Origin: Phalacrocorax aristotelis
Lineage: Eukaryota > Chordata > Aves > Suliformes > Phalacrocoracidae
Direction: 5' to 3'
Assembly (NCBI RefSeq): GCF_949628215.1
Contig: NC_134276.1
Coordinates: forward strand, 61,293,733-61,357,732
Length of the DNA: 64,000 bases
Shown here: positions 15,380 to 28,100 of the stretch, one piece after another
Numbering within the stretch: position 1 is the stretch's first letter
Layout of the letters: each line of letters starts with the position of its first letter
Translations under genes and position numbers: made by a program
Notes under the pieces: model-generated
Told to the model about the DNA's origin: nothing
The model's input: the letters and a program-made list of their open reading frames with translations, nothing else
The model's database searches: none

Positions 15380-18249
15380 GTAAAGATCATGCTCTTTGTG
15401 CTTGTATGTCACCTAACACACTGGGCTCTGGTGTATGGCTGGGACTTCTAGATGCTCTAATAATATCTTTTCGTAGGTATAGTTTTTGCAAAATAGAAAA
15501 GTGGTGTTAGTTTTTGGTTTGGTGGGTTTTGGTTTTGTATTTTTTATGTAGCTTACTACCAAAACTATGAATTACATATTTCATAAACTGGAGTAAAAAG
15601 TAGGGCTTGTTTTAGCTGCAAACTACAGGACAGATTTAGTCTTTTAATTTTGAGAATTCAAGTCTATTAGCATCTTGGCCTTAACAATGCACAGCTTTAT
15701 TTTATCATTTTAAATGACAAACTGTACCTGAAGACTACAGACACAAGCAAGGACTGAGTAAGCTATTTGCAGGCAGGTGGTGTTTGCATTATTACACACC
15801 CCGTGTGTAATATGGTCAAGTTGCTGCTGTGCTTCTAGAATTGTAAATACTGACGTTTCTTACTATTTTGACATTTTTCTGATCCATATTTCACTGAAAA
15901 TGGTATATCTCTCAAATCATTTTGATTTAATATAATAATATTGCAACCAAAATCTGTTCCCTTAGAAAATGTTGGGTCTTTCTGAATGCTAGCAGCTGAT
16001 TTCTTTGCAAAATGATCCTGAAGGGAAATTATAATTAAATTCTGTGCTTTTCAAAGTTTTTAAACCCATATTGATTTCATTAACAGTCTTAAACTGTTGT
16101 GAACAAAACAAATTATAAAATCACACTTGCTTTCCTGAGAACTTAAGAAATAATAATTCACAAAATTATATCTATTTGACAGTGCCACATAAAATTAACG
16201 AGGTAATTAAACACTGAAGGGCAAGTTGTAAGATGATGATAAACCTTAAGGTAACAGTTTATCCCCTATAAGAATTAACTTTGTAGCTCTTAACTTCTAA
16301 ATTCTGTTGCTTGGAAAGAGATTTTCAAATCTACCTACGTGGCCCCCCCAAAAAAAGTAGGTCAGTGAGCAGTGCTGCGTCACCGGGTTCTTCAGCTGTA
16401 AACATAGTTCTGCTGAAACGTGTTTCTCTCGCCTCCGCACAAAGTTACACAGCACAGTCTGGTTTAGCCTGAATTATTTGGGCAAAATCCAATTCCATTT
16501 ACTCATGTGGGAAATGCAATTGCAGGGTGTTCTTTGCGAGACAGGACTTAGCCATACATTCATACCATACGCAAACATCCGCGTTTCTTAGAGCTCATGC
16601 AATTTTCCCGTGTTCTCATGCACTAAATTTAAAAAAAAAAAGTATTATAACAAGGTGAATATAAATGCTAGGAAATAAAGGAAATGTCAGTGCTAGGAAC
16701 ATCACTATAGTAAACCTCTATCAAATTTCAGTCCACAAGGTAAATGCATCCAAATACTGAAATCCAGCAACGGTAGTCACTCCTTGCAAAATAGAAGGGG
16801 TGAGCTGAGCTGGATTTTGTTGGCTACCGCGGCTGACCTGAAATACAAGAATTCAGACGAACGCATTTCCTTCGTTAGTTAGCAGAGAACACAAAGGCGC
16901 ATCGGATGAGGTTAGCGGGGCAGCTGTGTGGGTACCTGCTGTGGCAGAGGGCGCTTGGAAGTCTCCTGTGGGCGGATGCACGCTCCAGAGGTTTTTATAC
17001 AGGCATGCACCTGGAAGGAGTAACGCTCTGCTCCGGCCAGTCGGATTGCAGGTTATTTAGAGTAACATTACCAGGCAGCGCTCGAAGAACTTACTGTGTT
17101 ACACTAAACTTTTCCACATTTGCAGTACAAAATGGGAACGCTCTTAGGCATTGAAGCCCCGAGCGTACCAACCTTCAAAATAAAACCTCGGCTTCCTCCG
17201 ACCTCTTGTTCCATTTTTGGAGATTAAGTGTTCCCTGCGTTCGCCTCGCGGTCTGCAGCGCTGACCCAAACAAGCTACTGAACCGTGGGCAAGCCGGCGC
17301 GTAAGTAACGTGCGTGAGGCCACCTGGCAGCCGCCCAAAGGCAGAGAAAAGTTCATGAAGCTCCTACTACCCGGAAAAGGTCAAGGCTTCCTTGCCCTGC
17401 TGAGCGTCTGCCTGGGGAAGCTCTGGGTTACCCTCCCCTGCCCTGAGCCACAGCAAGTGTGGGGAACTGATGGGCCTGAGGAAATAACAGCTTTCCCGTC
17501 GCCTTTACGGTTGTAACCGTAGCAAAATATTTTATCTACTGAAGGAGAGCGCAAACGTGAAAAATCACACTTTCATCAGAAGATCTCCCAGCTGCTTGTT
17601 TTAAAACAGATGGATATTATAGACGTTGGCGCTAAACCAAATACGTATTCCTTACACAGTTCGAGAATTTGAGCATTTTATATATATACATTTACCGCTT
17701 TGCTGCCCTTCTGTCCTCCCTCTTCTTCTTGGAAAAGATTCTGTAGAAAGAAATTAAACTAGAGGGTAGAAAAATGTAAAAGGAACCTTGAAAGTCATAA
17801 AGCTAGGAAAAAAAACCCTGGCTGATCAATGAACAACTGAAGGTTGGCAATAGAAATGAGGGGGAGTGAGGGGGTGTGTAGATTTTTAACTGAATTTACA
17901 GGCACCTGCATCCCTGGAGGAACAGCTTTTAAATTCAGGTAATGCTCTCTTGAGTGGCAAAGGGAAAAATGAGCCGTTTCTGTCACCGCGGGTGTGTGTT
18001 TCACACGTTAGCCACTACGTGTCTCCAGCAGCTACATCAAGGATAGGAAACGCTCGGCTGCTCATTCAAATGCCCACCGGTGTCGTTCCCCTGAAATTTG
18101 ATAGTTAAGAGGCGCTTTTTTTTCTTTATACTTGGGACCTAGCGTTAAGATATTAAGTTGATGTTGTAAACGTTGCATGTCTCGGGCCCGCCTGACTTTA
18201 GAAGTTGTGCAAATGAGCGGTGCCGAGCCAGGTCAGTAGCTGTTATTAG

Positions 18250-18272
18250 AAAAAAAAAAAAAAAAAAAAAAA
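18250..18272. repeat. Poly(A) run, 23 bases
   Basis: A homopolymer of A between ttattag and ggcagatac. No retrocopy or SINE body was recognised upstream, so it is best treated as a simple repeat. Confidence 0.9.
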
Positions 18273-18844
18273 GGCAGATACGCTGCCGTCGGAATGACTG
18301 CCACACCATTTTTAAAGACGTCGTCTTTTTAGCAGGCACGTTCCCCCCGTCATATTTATTGTATTTGTCACCGGGGGTGAATGTAGCTCAGACCAGTGCT
18401 GCTGCTAAAGTTCTGCCCTAAGCTTTGGCAATGGGATTGATGCTCAACATAAATAGTTTATTTTTTTAAATCAGATCAGAGGAACTGGCTTACTCTGTAT
18501 CGTGTGTCTCGTGTAAGCAACGAAAAAGGATGGCAACTGTAGGGACACTGTTACAGCTGATTTACAGATCGTGTGGGTATGGCTTCGTTTCTTGATAATA
18601 AGCAATACAGGAATCAACACTGGTACTCTGAAATGGAGCCGCTGTTGGCATATATTCATTATATAATTTCTATAAATGCTTCTCCTGCTACAGTCTGTCT
18701 CCAGGCATTTCTTGTTTAACACTGAAAATGAGTGTTGCCTGGAAGGGTAGCCCCATGGTTCTTCTCTGAACCCATTAGGAGCCAGCAGCTTGCCAGATTG
18801 TGCCAAAAGAAGGCAGAGTTAAACCAGGAAAGTTAAAAGATATT

Positions 18845-19620
18845 CTTATCAATTATATTAATAGTCACAGATCACCAGGACCAGATGGACCCAGAGCTCT
18901 GCCGTGAAATTACCAGCTCCGAACCAGGGCACGGTGCCTGCCGCTGAAAGTCGGCCCGATACCAGAGCACAGGAAATCGCACAAATGTGAGGCGTGTTTC
19001 TGAGGGGGTCTTGGAGGGATCTAGGGGACAGTAGGCCAGTAGGTCTGGCATCTGTGCTAGATAAACTGAGAGGAACCAACGACTGAGAGTGTTGGTGTTA
19101 GCTGATAAACAGTAAGGCATAGTGTGGAAGACGAAGAAGTTTTTGTACGTTCTTTGAAAGGGGCTACAAGTATGTAGCTCAGGGTCCCCTGGTTAATACA
19201 GCGTACGTGGGTTTCCACAAGCTTTTGATAAGGTCACTCACTAAAGATCCTTACAGAAATTCATCTTTGCTTGGATAAGACAGGGGAGTTTTCTTTTGTT
19301 TGAATAATTTGTTAACAGCAAGGAGGCAGTAAATGGTCGGGTTTGCATTGTCCCACGGGGAGCTGTGCTACTGAGTGTATTCCTAAAAGCTAACGGGAAA
19401 TGAAGAAAATAGTGTGGTGACAATAATGTAGAATTATTCAAGATAGTGAAAACAAAAACAAGCTGGAGAGTTCCGAAAGGATCCCTGACACGTTATGAGA
19501 GGTGATAATATGATAAATGAAATACGGTGCTGACAAGTATAACGTAACACACAGGGACACTAGCTCAGTACCGCCTAGGAAAGAGATGTTAATGGCGCCA
19601 GAGACGACTATATAAAAATA
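18845..19620 (+). repeat. Old CR1 LINE ORF2 (reverse transcriptase) remnant
   Basis: Scattered blocks follow the order of CR1 ORF2: agatcaccaggaccagatgg with cccagagctctg, then gaaattaccagct, then the RT core tttccacaagcttttgataa and ggtcactcac, then agaattattcaagatagtga, and ggatccctgac followed by gataaatgaaatacggtgct. These match the amniote CR1 RT region (SPGPDG..., DF..AFDKV...H, then the thumb) in the right order and spacing. Many indels break the frame and no long open frame remains. It is much older than the CR1 copies at 38 and 47 kb. Limits are approximate. Confidence 0.75.
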
Positions 19621-20314
19621 CTGCTGTAAACCATATCAGTAATCAAAAACACAAACGGACTGTTGCATTTTCTTTTATAAGGAGAAGAAAAAACCCAAAA
19701 CAGCAAAAAAGAACAATGTTTTTCCACTCTAGGAAGTCAGAGTTTGCCTCACATGTTCAGTGTGTGTGACTCGAGTCTTTGATTAAAGCATTTGGGGTCT
19801 CAAAGCTCTTGCAGGATTTGCCGGAGGTCCTGGGTGGCCTGGTGAATGACTGGCAAAGGATGGCAGACTCCCAGTTCTAGAGCAGATTCTCCTCGTCCTT
19901 CTTGCTGGAGGCATCTGCTGGACTTTTCTGGATGTGGAAAGCACGTTTGCATTCTCCAAATCGCAGGGACTTCTTAACTGCTGTCAGCAGCCAGCTAAAT
20001 GTCTACAGCGTGGTGTTGACAGGGCCTGTGCCGTTTGCTGAAGTACAAACAACTGCAAGGTGAAATTTGTTCCAGGTTAGCATCTTCATGTGGGTTTTTT
20101 TTTTCCTATTCCTTATGGCTGTGAGGTGAATCCCCAGCTTAAAGTCGCTAATACCCAAAGGTAATGCTGGTGGCCTTCCTGATCAGCAGCAGCCAAAGGC
20201 GTGGAGCAACGCAGAATCTGATCCTCGAACCAAACCCACTGTTTTCATTATTTTTAAAATGGGAAATCCTTTCTCCTTGGTACAGGCCTTCTTTTCCTCA
20301 CCTCGCTGAGGTGA

Positions 20315-20395
20315 CTCAGGGATAGTGACTCAGCCACTTCCCTGGGCAGCCTGTTCCAGTGCTTGACGAAAGCATTCTTTCTGGATTTTTTTTCT
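20315..20395 (-). repeat. CR1 LINE fragment
   Basis: The tract cagccacttccctgggcagc followed by ctgttccagtgcttgacgaa is the reverse complement of the CR1 3' segment that reads gcactggaacaggctgccc. It is only about 80 bp and diverged. The flanks are not recognisably CR1. Confidence 0.7.
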
Positions 20396-22107
20396 CTTTA
20401 ATGGATTTAATGTTGCATGTTAAGTTAATCAAGCTTAATCGTATTTGCACATACAGTGAGATGTCACTCATCTCAAAGAAGGGAGCAAAGCAGAGTGTTG
20501 CCAGATGAATAATTATTTAAAATTGTGCTGTGGCGTAGGGGATCTTCATGTTCAGCAGCATGGAAGAATGAAGAAACGCTCCAAAATTTTATGCTGAGAA
20601 GAGGGACACCAGGCTGCGCCCGCCTGGCCAGCAGCTCCTGACTGCTGTTAGCCACGTATCGTGCATTTAATGCCTGCTCTGTCCTTCCCTGGCTGTGCAA
20701 GCGCTGCAGCTCCGCAGCAAAGCTGTTGGCGAAACCAGTGCTGTGTCACTTGGTTCCTGCAGCGAGCCCAGGCTGGTGAGGAATGGGGCTATAAATGGAG
20801 CATTTATTTCCTCCACTAACCACCCCCTGTGACTTAAGCTGCTGTGGATTAGGTTGAAGAGCCTCGTTTATGTGAGAACAGATGTGTTCTGTACTTTCTG
20901 TGCCTGTCTTTATGATCTGTTGAGCAAGTGCCCTTCCTGCCTTGCAGGAGAAGAGGAGGCAGGTGAGTCAAAATTTGGCTTTGGGTGCCCTGAGTAGGAC
21001 CCCCCTTCGCTTGTCCTTAAGTGAAGAGTCCTGGAGTGTTATTAAAGCACATGCTCTGTAATACCAGATGTAACAGTTTTGTTTGGGTTTTTTTTCATTA
21101 GTAATTTCCTTGCTGAGGTTTTTGTCCAGCTTCTGTGTCTCCTGTCCCAGCAAAGGCCTGTTACATAAAGGAACACAAGTCATTTAGGTACCATGCACTT
21201 GCATGGGGAGACTGATCAGAGAGCTACAACTGCAGAGGGAAGGCAGTGGAGGGAACAGGGAGGCACAACATCTGGCACTGCTGGATGTGAAAAGTGTGTT
21301 TGACTGTGTGAAGTCGGGGGTGAACCGGATGCTTTGCCCTCGTACTCACTATATTGACTGCAGAGGCAAGATAACACACCCAGGGATTTCTCTGCAGCTG
21401 GTTAACTCCTGTTTTATTATAAAGCCACACACTTATGCTCCTGTCAGCAATGAGTTTTGGGGGATGTCTTCAAGCCTTCTGTAGTTAGTTTTTCAAAATC
21501 TGAAGCCATTTGCTGTTTTAGTTTTGATTTTCCTCGTTAATCTTAGTTCTCCTCTGTGTTTGGACAGCACTGCTTTTAATAGGGACAGGTTTTTCCCTTG
21601 GTACCACTTCTTTCTCATCTGCGTGTTCACCGCACCTGTTTGGAGATCCTCTGCCTCCTGGGGAAAGAAGTCATTAAAGCTGAACTTCCACCTGAACTCT
21701 CTCAAAGCTTGGGAAGAATTTTACCTCTTCGCTAAGGTGCCCTCTGCCCTGCCACAGGGTGTTGTCTTACCTTCCGTGGTCCCTCTGCCATTTCTCAGCC
21801 GGTTGCTCAGAGAAGGACTCGATGCCATCTGCTATTTTTTCCTTATGGCAAGGAAAGAGACCTTGAACTAATTCTGTGGGGCTTTTTATAGAGCAAAGAT
21901 TGTGATGGTCTTAATGTGCCGGACCGGAGGTTTTACAGCAGGGCTGCCTTTACACGATCTGTTTGGGGCTGTTACTGTACACACAAATGAGGGACCAACT
22001 TAATCTGGCTGTGTTAAGGATGAACACACCGCGCTCAGTGCCACAGCTCTGGTTGACTACAGTTGCCACCATTCAGAGATACAACCGGCAGGGCTTTTTT
22101 AAAAGCC

Positions 22108-22133
22108 TTTTTTTTTTTTTTTTTTTTTTTTTT
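22108..22133. repeat. Poly(T) run, 26 bases
   Basis: An uninterrupted T homopolymer after aaaagcc and before ggcggggg. It could be a minus-strand poly(A) tail, but no retrocopy body was recognised on either side. Confidence 0.9.
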
Positions 22134-25100
22134 GGCGGGGGACACTTAGTTATCCCCTGTTGTGATAGTATTTGCCTCGGATTAAATTCTGCCAAAGGCA
22201 GGGAGAGCTTTGTTGTGGTGAGAGATGATTAAATGGCTGAATGACAAGAGTGCAAGATATGATGAATGGTGTCCCACTGAAGAGTCTCCTTGCCTCTCTT
22301 CCACTTGGGGAAGATCTGGTGTTTCTCTAGAAGGCAGATAAAAGTGGCTTTAAAGTAATTTCAAATGAATGACTAATGAGTAGCTCAAGCAACATTTACA
22401 ACTAAGCAATTAGTTTTGCAAAGGGAATTATTTAGAAATTAGTCTATGCAGACTATTATTAGAAGTAACTTGACCTTATTAAAAAGCATGGGATGGAAAA
22501 GTCTCTATCGACTTGGCAGCCACCTTAATGCAGTGTTTTTTAACAAACTTGACCTTCCGTGACCCTATCTGTGCAAATACAAAGGGCAATGGAAAGTCTG
22601 TGTCCTTAGCTATTGTGCACGCAGATCAAAAATCTAATGCAAATGGAGCAGCTCTGTGCCCGAATTAGTCCTTGGCTTAATGACATTATTGAAACCATAA
22701 TAAAAGTGTCAGATTGTGACCATAAGGTAAATTTCTGTGTCACTGGAGTCAGTGGGATTTTTCCCTTGGACGGCAAGGAATATAATATTTCATCATTTCC
22801 TCAGGTTTAGCTGTAGGAGGGATTTTGTGCATTGGGTGATTTTTTTCTTTTTCTTTTTTTTTTTTGTTTGCATTTAGAGAATGAGTTTAGGTGTGAAAGG
22901 GATACTTCGAAGCCTCCAGTTTCACTTGGCTTTAACCAACACCTGCATGTTGCAGTGTGCAATGTGTTTGAAAGCTCAGCAGGTTTGTCTAAGCAAGAAC
23001 TGCAGAATGTAATCCTGAGTCACTACTAATATTTATTAAAAAAAAAAATAAATCTTTTAAGGTCTTAGATCTATCACCACATTTTTGTAACTGCTGTCCC
23101 GAGCTATAAATGGGCTTTAAATTCAGTACTGATTTACCTGCTGTATCCTGCTGGGCACCTGCTTCACAGGCAAACCTGTGCTGGCTGTCTCTTAAGTAGG
23201 AATTAGAATGCTGACTTTGCTCTGTAAAAGTCTAAAAGGATTACAACCTGAATATTTAAGAAACAGCTTTCTTCCTACGACAATCAGAAGTCATTGTTAA
23301 GCCCTTCCTAGCTCACTAAAGGGGAAGCTGCTGGCCGCATACCCATCATGATTTCTTTAGGACATTGAAACCAGTTCCTGGTTTTGGTCTGCAGATGCAC
23401 AGGTGGGCCTTTATTGCCTTTTGGGGATATAAAGCAAAGTTTGACTGTTTGAAGGGAGAGTTTTGACTTTGTTTGTTTGTTTTGGTCAGAGGGACACTGG
23501 GACCTTGGCATATTTCTTCAGCCTCACCTCCTATATCAGAGTGTTTTGTGGAGGTGAGGAGCGAGAAGTCCCAGGAGCTCGGCTCCAGGGAGGTAGTCGG
23601 TCTTGGCAAACCTTTTGTTGTCCTGCTGCCTCTGCAGTCACGCAGCGTGTGTGTAATATGTTAGGAATGGCCCAGAGACAGCAGAATTACGTTATCTGGA
23701 AAGTACCAGTAGTACTTAAAGCTATGAAAGATTTGTCTGGCAGCTTTTGTAAGGCTGTTCAGAAAAGATATTTTGGGACGACTATTACGGCAAGGTTAAA
23801 ACTATTCCCCAGCAGCACTACCAAAAAGACGAGGGGTCACTTCATGCATTTTATGCCAGTGATAGGCCCCGCAGATACGCCTTTGGCCTGCTCCCCTCCG
23901 AGGACGCGGTCCCAGGCGGAGAGCCGGGGTCTCAGTATTTGAGCCCGCTTGGGAAAAAAGACAATTATTCTGAAAGCTGTTTCAGGACCATGATTACAGC
24001 ATTTCAGTGCAGACAGAAGCTCAGAGGCGGTGTGGCCGTGCTGTGTAGGAAATCATCAAGGGAAATGTATGCCATGAGTAACAGTATCCTGCCACAGAGT
24101 GCAGCCTAATCCACAGCTACAGCATGAGCAATCCTGGGCAATTACATCTGGTGTTGAAAACCCGCTTTTGTGTCCCTTACTCATCCTCTCCTCCGTCCCA
24201 GAGCTCTAATCTGCCTGTCTGCAAGCTTGTTGTCACTGGCAGGCACGGTGCCTTTTTGCCCCCACGCGCTTGGGTGGTGGAGAGCGATGCTCGTGCTTGC
24301 GTGAAGAGAGGTGACCTCCTCTTCTGTCACTGCTCTGAGTGACACCTTTCTGCAGGGAAATTATTATTCATGTATCTCCAGAAGAACACTGTGCTGTTGT
24401 ATGGATGCTTTTATGTTATTTCCCTTTCTGGTGAAATACTGAAATGTATTGCTAAGATTGCAAGGAGCTCTCTCCAGCTGTTTTATCTGGAAACAGTTAT
24501 TGTGGATGCTAAAAAGTAAATGCTTTCCAATGCTGTTATCCATGCATGAGTTATGAAATTCAATTAGAAGAATAATAGTCTTATTTTGGTTTTAATTATC
24601 ACCTGTTCTGCAATGCAGCTCTTCTAAAGAATGTAGTTAGTGGTAGCACCATGTGGGCTGAGCCAGTTTTCCCTGCAGCAACTGCCAGCTACAAAGACTT
24701 TAAAAAAATAAGCAAACAAGAATTGAGCTTTGCAGTATTAGACTTGTTTATAAGAACACATCTTCTTTGGCCCAGGTCCTTGATCTAACATTTTGGCAAC
24801 TCCGGACAGTCGTCTTGGTTCAGTTGGTAGCAGCTTGATCCTCAGCAAAGTCTGTCTAAAACATGATCTACCCAAAAGGGAAAGACAGGAGCAGAGACCA
24901 GAGACATTGTCTGCTATGAATAAAACTTGTTGTTGTAATTAATATGGCTCAAGTTTTTGCAAAATGTGTAATTGTAACTTGCATAACTCTGTGTTGTAAC
25001 ACTAGTTTTAAATACATTATTTCTGTAATATTAATTACTGTGGGTATATCCAGCGTCTGCGTGAGTTAAGGCAGCTCTACCCTCTTTCGCTGCAGCCTCC

Positions 25101-28100
25101 TATCGTTCCCATGCTGAGCAAGACGCTTGTAGGTGGGTGCTTGAGGCATTGCTGGTTTATGGTTTATCACTTGGATTTGAACATGGTCAGTGCTGGACCC
25201 TGCATGTCCCACCAGTAAAGGTCTTCCTCTGCAGGACTTTTTTTCTTCAGTCCTTGACCAGATCCCGCGATGTCCCACAGGCGCTGGGGAGGACGCGAGA
25301 GCACGGTGATGTTCACACCTTGCTGATTCTGTGCCAGGTTTGCAGGTTGGCGACAGGAGCGGCTGCTCACGTACCCCCCGCAGCAGGGCCTTTTTTTAGG
25401 CATTCGTTGGTAACTGATGCTGATGGTGGGAACCGGATGCTCCTCAGGGACCACCCCGATTGGCCTCAGGGCAATACATGGTGCTCTAAATCTTAAACCT
25501 ATATTTAAGCACCACCAACAAAGAAATTCAATATCTAAACACTGTGAGCAGACTTGTCCCACTGAAAGTCAAGTATGTGCTGAACATGGGTAGTTCAGTG
25601 CTGGTGAGAAGCCGAGAGCGCCAGGGAGTGAGGATGGTCCGGGCTCGTGCCTGGGGCTCTAGAAGCATCTATAACTCTTCTGTCCCCATCTCCTTTTTAC
25701 AAACTGAAGGGGAGGGGAGTCCTTTACAAGAATCTCGCTATAGCTGTAGAAGTCTCTGAAACACTAAATGAAGGAATTTTTTATTTTGTCTAAAGGAGTT
25801 GCTGCTACTTTCTTCCCCAGTGAGTGCTAACTTGTGAATTGGTTCAACTGAATCAAGTACCAGGGAAAGACAATTTGCCATCCTGGAAAGCCTGCACGTA
25901 CGCAGGGTGTTGCCGTGCTTTTAGCCTCCTGGTTTGCACTAAAATGGCTTTTTTTTTTTTTTCTTAAAAAAAAATTATGCTTCTGAATTTTGATGCCAGG
26001 GAATTCCTTGGATTATACACGGCGAGTTGAGTTTGAAAGCTGGCTAAGGGGGAGCAGAATTTATCCCTGTTTTAGTAAGAGAGAAGATAAATGTGAACTT
26101 ATCTGCAAATACAGAAATGCTCTAGATATTTATTGCCTGTCCCTGTGCAAACTGTTAATTTAAAGCTTCCATTTTTGAAACAGCCGGGAATGGGGTTCAG
26201 GGATCTCAAATAACAAATAACCCATCTGAATTTAGGTGTCGTCTTTGGTCTCCTGTAATGCTCACATGGTTGCCTCTGGAGCTGACAATGGAAACCTTTC
26301 ATCATCTCGGCACCGAAGTTTCCTTTTATCCCTGCTACTCCTCGGCTGACACAAAACAGCAACACAGCATTAGGGGTTTATTGGAAGGGAGTTTGTTATC
26401 CTTACACCTGCTCAGTGAGATTAAATAAGAGATTGGAACTACATGAATTGTTGTCTCACAATAGAAAAACATGCTCACAAGCAAGAGTGTTTAAGAGTAC
26501 TTACATGCAAAGACAATTCTGTATATTTGCCAAGTGAACCTCTTTGCAAAGTCAGAGGAGACATCGTAAACAATTAAGTATGGGAAGGTATTCAAGCTCC
26601 TCCTTTGTCTGGGGATGACCCCCATTAATTTCTTTGGTTTAGCCACTCCTGTCACGGCTCCAGTGCAGGTCAAGATTTCTCTCACTCTCTACTGTCTCTA
26701 CCCCCTTTCTACTGTGCACAGCAGCACAATAAGGTGTGTTTTCACCCAAAAAGGTGAGCGGACAAAGCCTGTGTCCTCCAATGATAAATTTTATCTGAAT
26801 TACTCAGATACGTGGTGCCACTCTGCAAAGTCTGTGCTGATACCAAAAAAAGAATTTCAAACTACTGAATATTGGAGTAAAATTCACAAATCTCTCGAGG
26901 ACTGGGTTTGCAGTAAAAATACAAAAAGCTAGCTGTGCAGCTCCAATAAGAAAGCGCTGGGGGGTCTGTGATGGGTGCTGTTAGTGTGAGAGGGCGCAGC
27001 TCATGTTACTGTGCTAGGGTCACCGGGTCAGAGAACCATAGGATAAAACCAGAAATTTCAGCATCAGCCTCCGGTGCGCTTCTCAAGCCAGAAAGCAGTA
27101 CATAGCGCAAAATCAGCATGGAACAAAGCAGTGCTGCCCGTGCAAGCCAGCGGTGAAGCCACCACAGCCAGTAGATGTGACAAAAATCGTATGAACAGCA
27201 TCAGTGCAGACTTCGGTTCTCCCCTGCCCAATGACATCGGAGTGCCCCGGCACTGACCATACTGACAGCGTCCTCCCAGCCACCTTCATGACACTACAGG
27301 CAGGATGCAGTGGCCTAAATACGGGTGCCCAAAGCCCTCTGAGACACCTCGGCACCTCCAGAGTAATTGCGTGGGGCTGACAGAGAAGACACGGCACTGC
27401 TGGGGCACCCTCACCCTCCTGCAGCGGTGGCTGGAGTCTAGGTGGGGTACTCAAGCTTGTACTAGACACCCATATTTAGGCCACTTAATCCTGCTGGGGG
27501 AGGAGATTCGATTCCAGGTGAGAACACCTAAATTCAGGCATCAATGTGGGAATTTGGTTCGTTCCTATCCATGGAGATATATTCTGTAAAATCGATGAAT
27601 CTAGAAGTAATTAATCTCTCTAAAACCAGGATTCAGTTCCCTAAAAGCAGGTGTCTAATGCTATTTTAGGTGTTGTGGAGTATCCCGGTTGGCATCCTGT
27701 TGCTGCACCAAAAAGAACATGGGCTTCCTCTGTCTTGCATCGTGTCTGCCAGCCCCATGCAGATGTCTCAACTGCCCTGGAGTATCAAATGGCGCGAGGA
27801 GCCAATGTTAAAGGAACTGAAGACCGTTCGTGCTTGTAGGGCATCTGAATCGCTCTCCAGGCTCCTTTGACTGTATCAACCAGGTCTCTGCCAGTTATAG
27901 TAGGAGCCAAGAGACTAAATTTTAGGAGAAGCTATAAGCCTGACTCCCCAAAATAGCTACCTCACTGACAAAATCGCAAGAGCTGGGACACTGAAAGCCC
28001 CTTTTTACCTGGAGTTGGATGATTTATGGGTGCAACTGCCTCTGTACCACCCTTCTCTGACCTCCCAAAACAGCAATCATTACAGGCTGGTGGTTATTTT

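Larger units (their letters stand above)
12873..18240. other. Gene-free AT-rich sequence upstream of METTL21C
   Basis: No coding exon or clear interspersed repeat was recognised. The METTL21C promoter and 5' UTR exon should lie here or further right, but I cannot place them. It contains a 27-nt strictly alternating pyrimidine-purine tract (13695-13721), T- and G-homopolymer runs near 14670-14705, an AT/CA simple stretch at about 15054-15080 and a G-quadruplex-like run at 15360-15379. Confidence 0.55.

Noticed and set aside
24780-24930. Possible retroviral-type LTR end (tttggcaactccgg and an aataaaactt signal)
   Set aside because: No paired repeat, no coding parts nearby and no clear boundary; short chance similarity is more likely.
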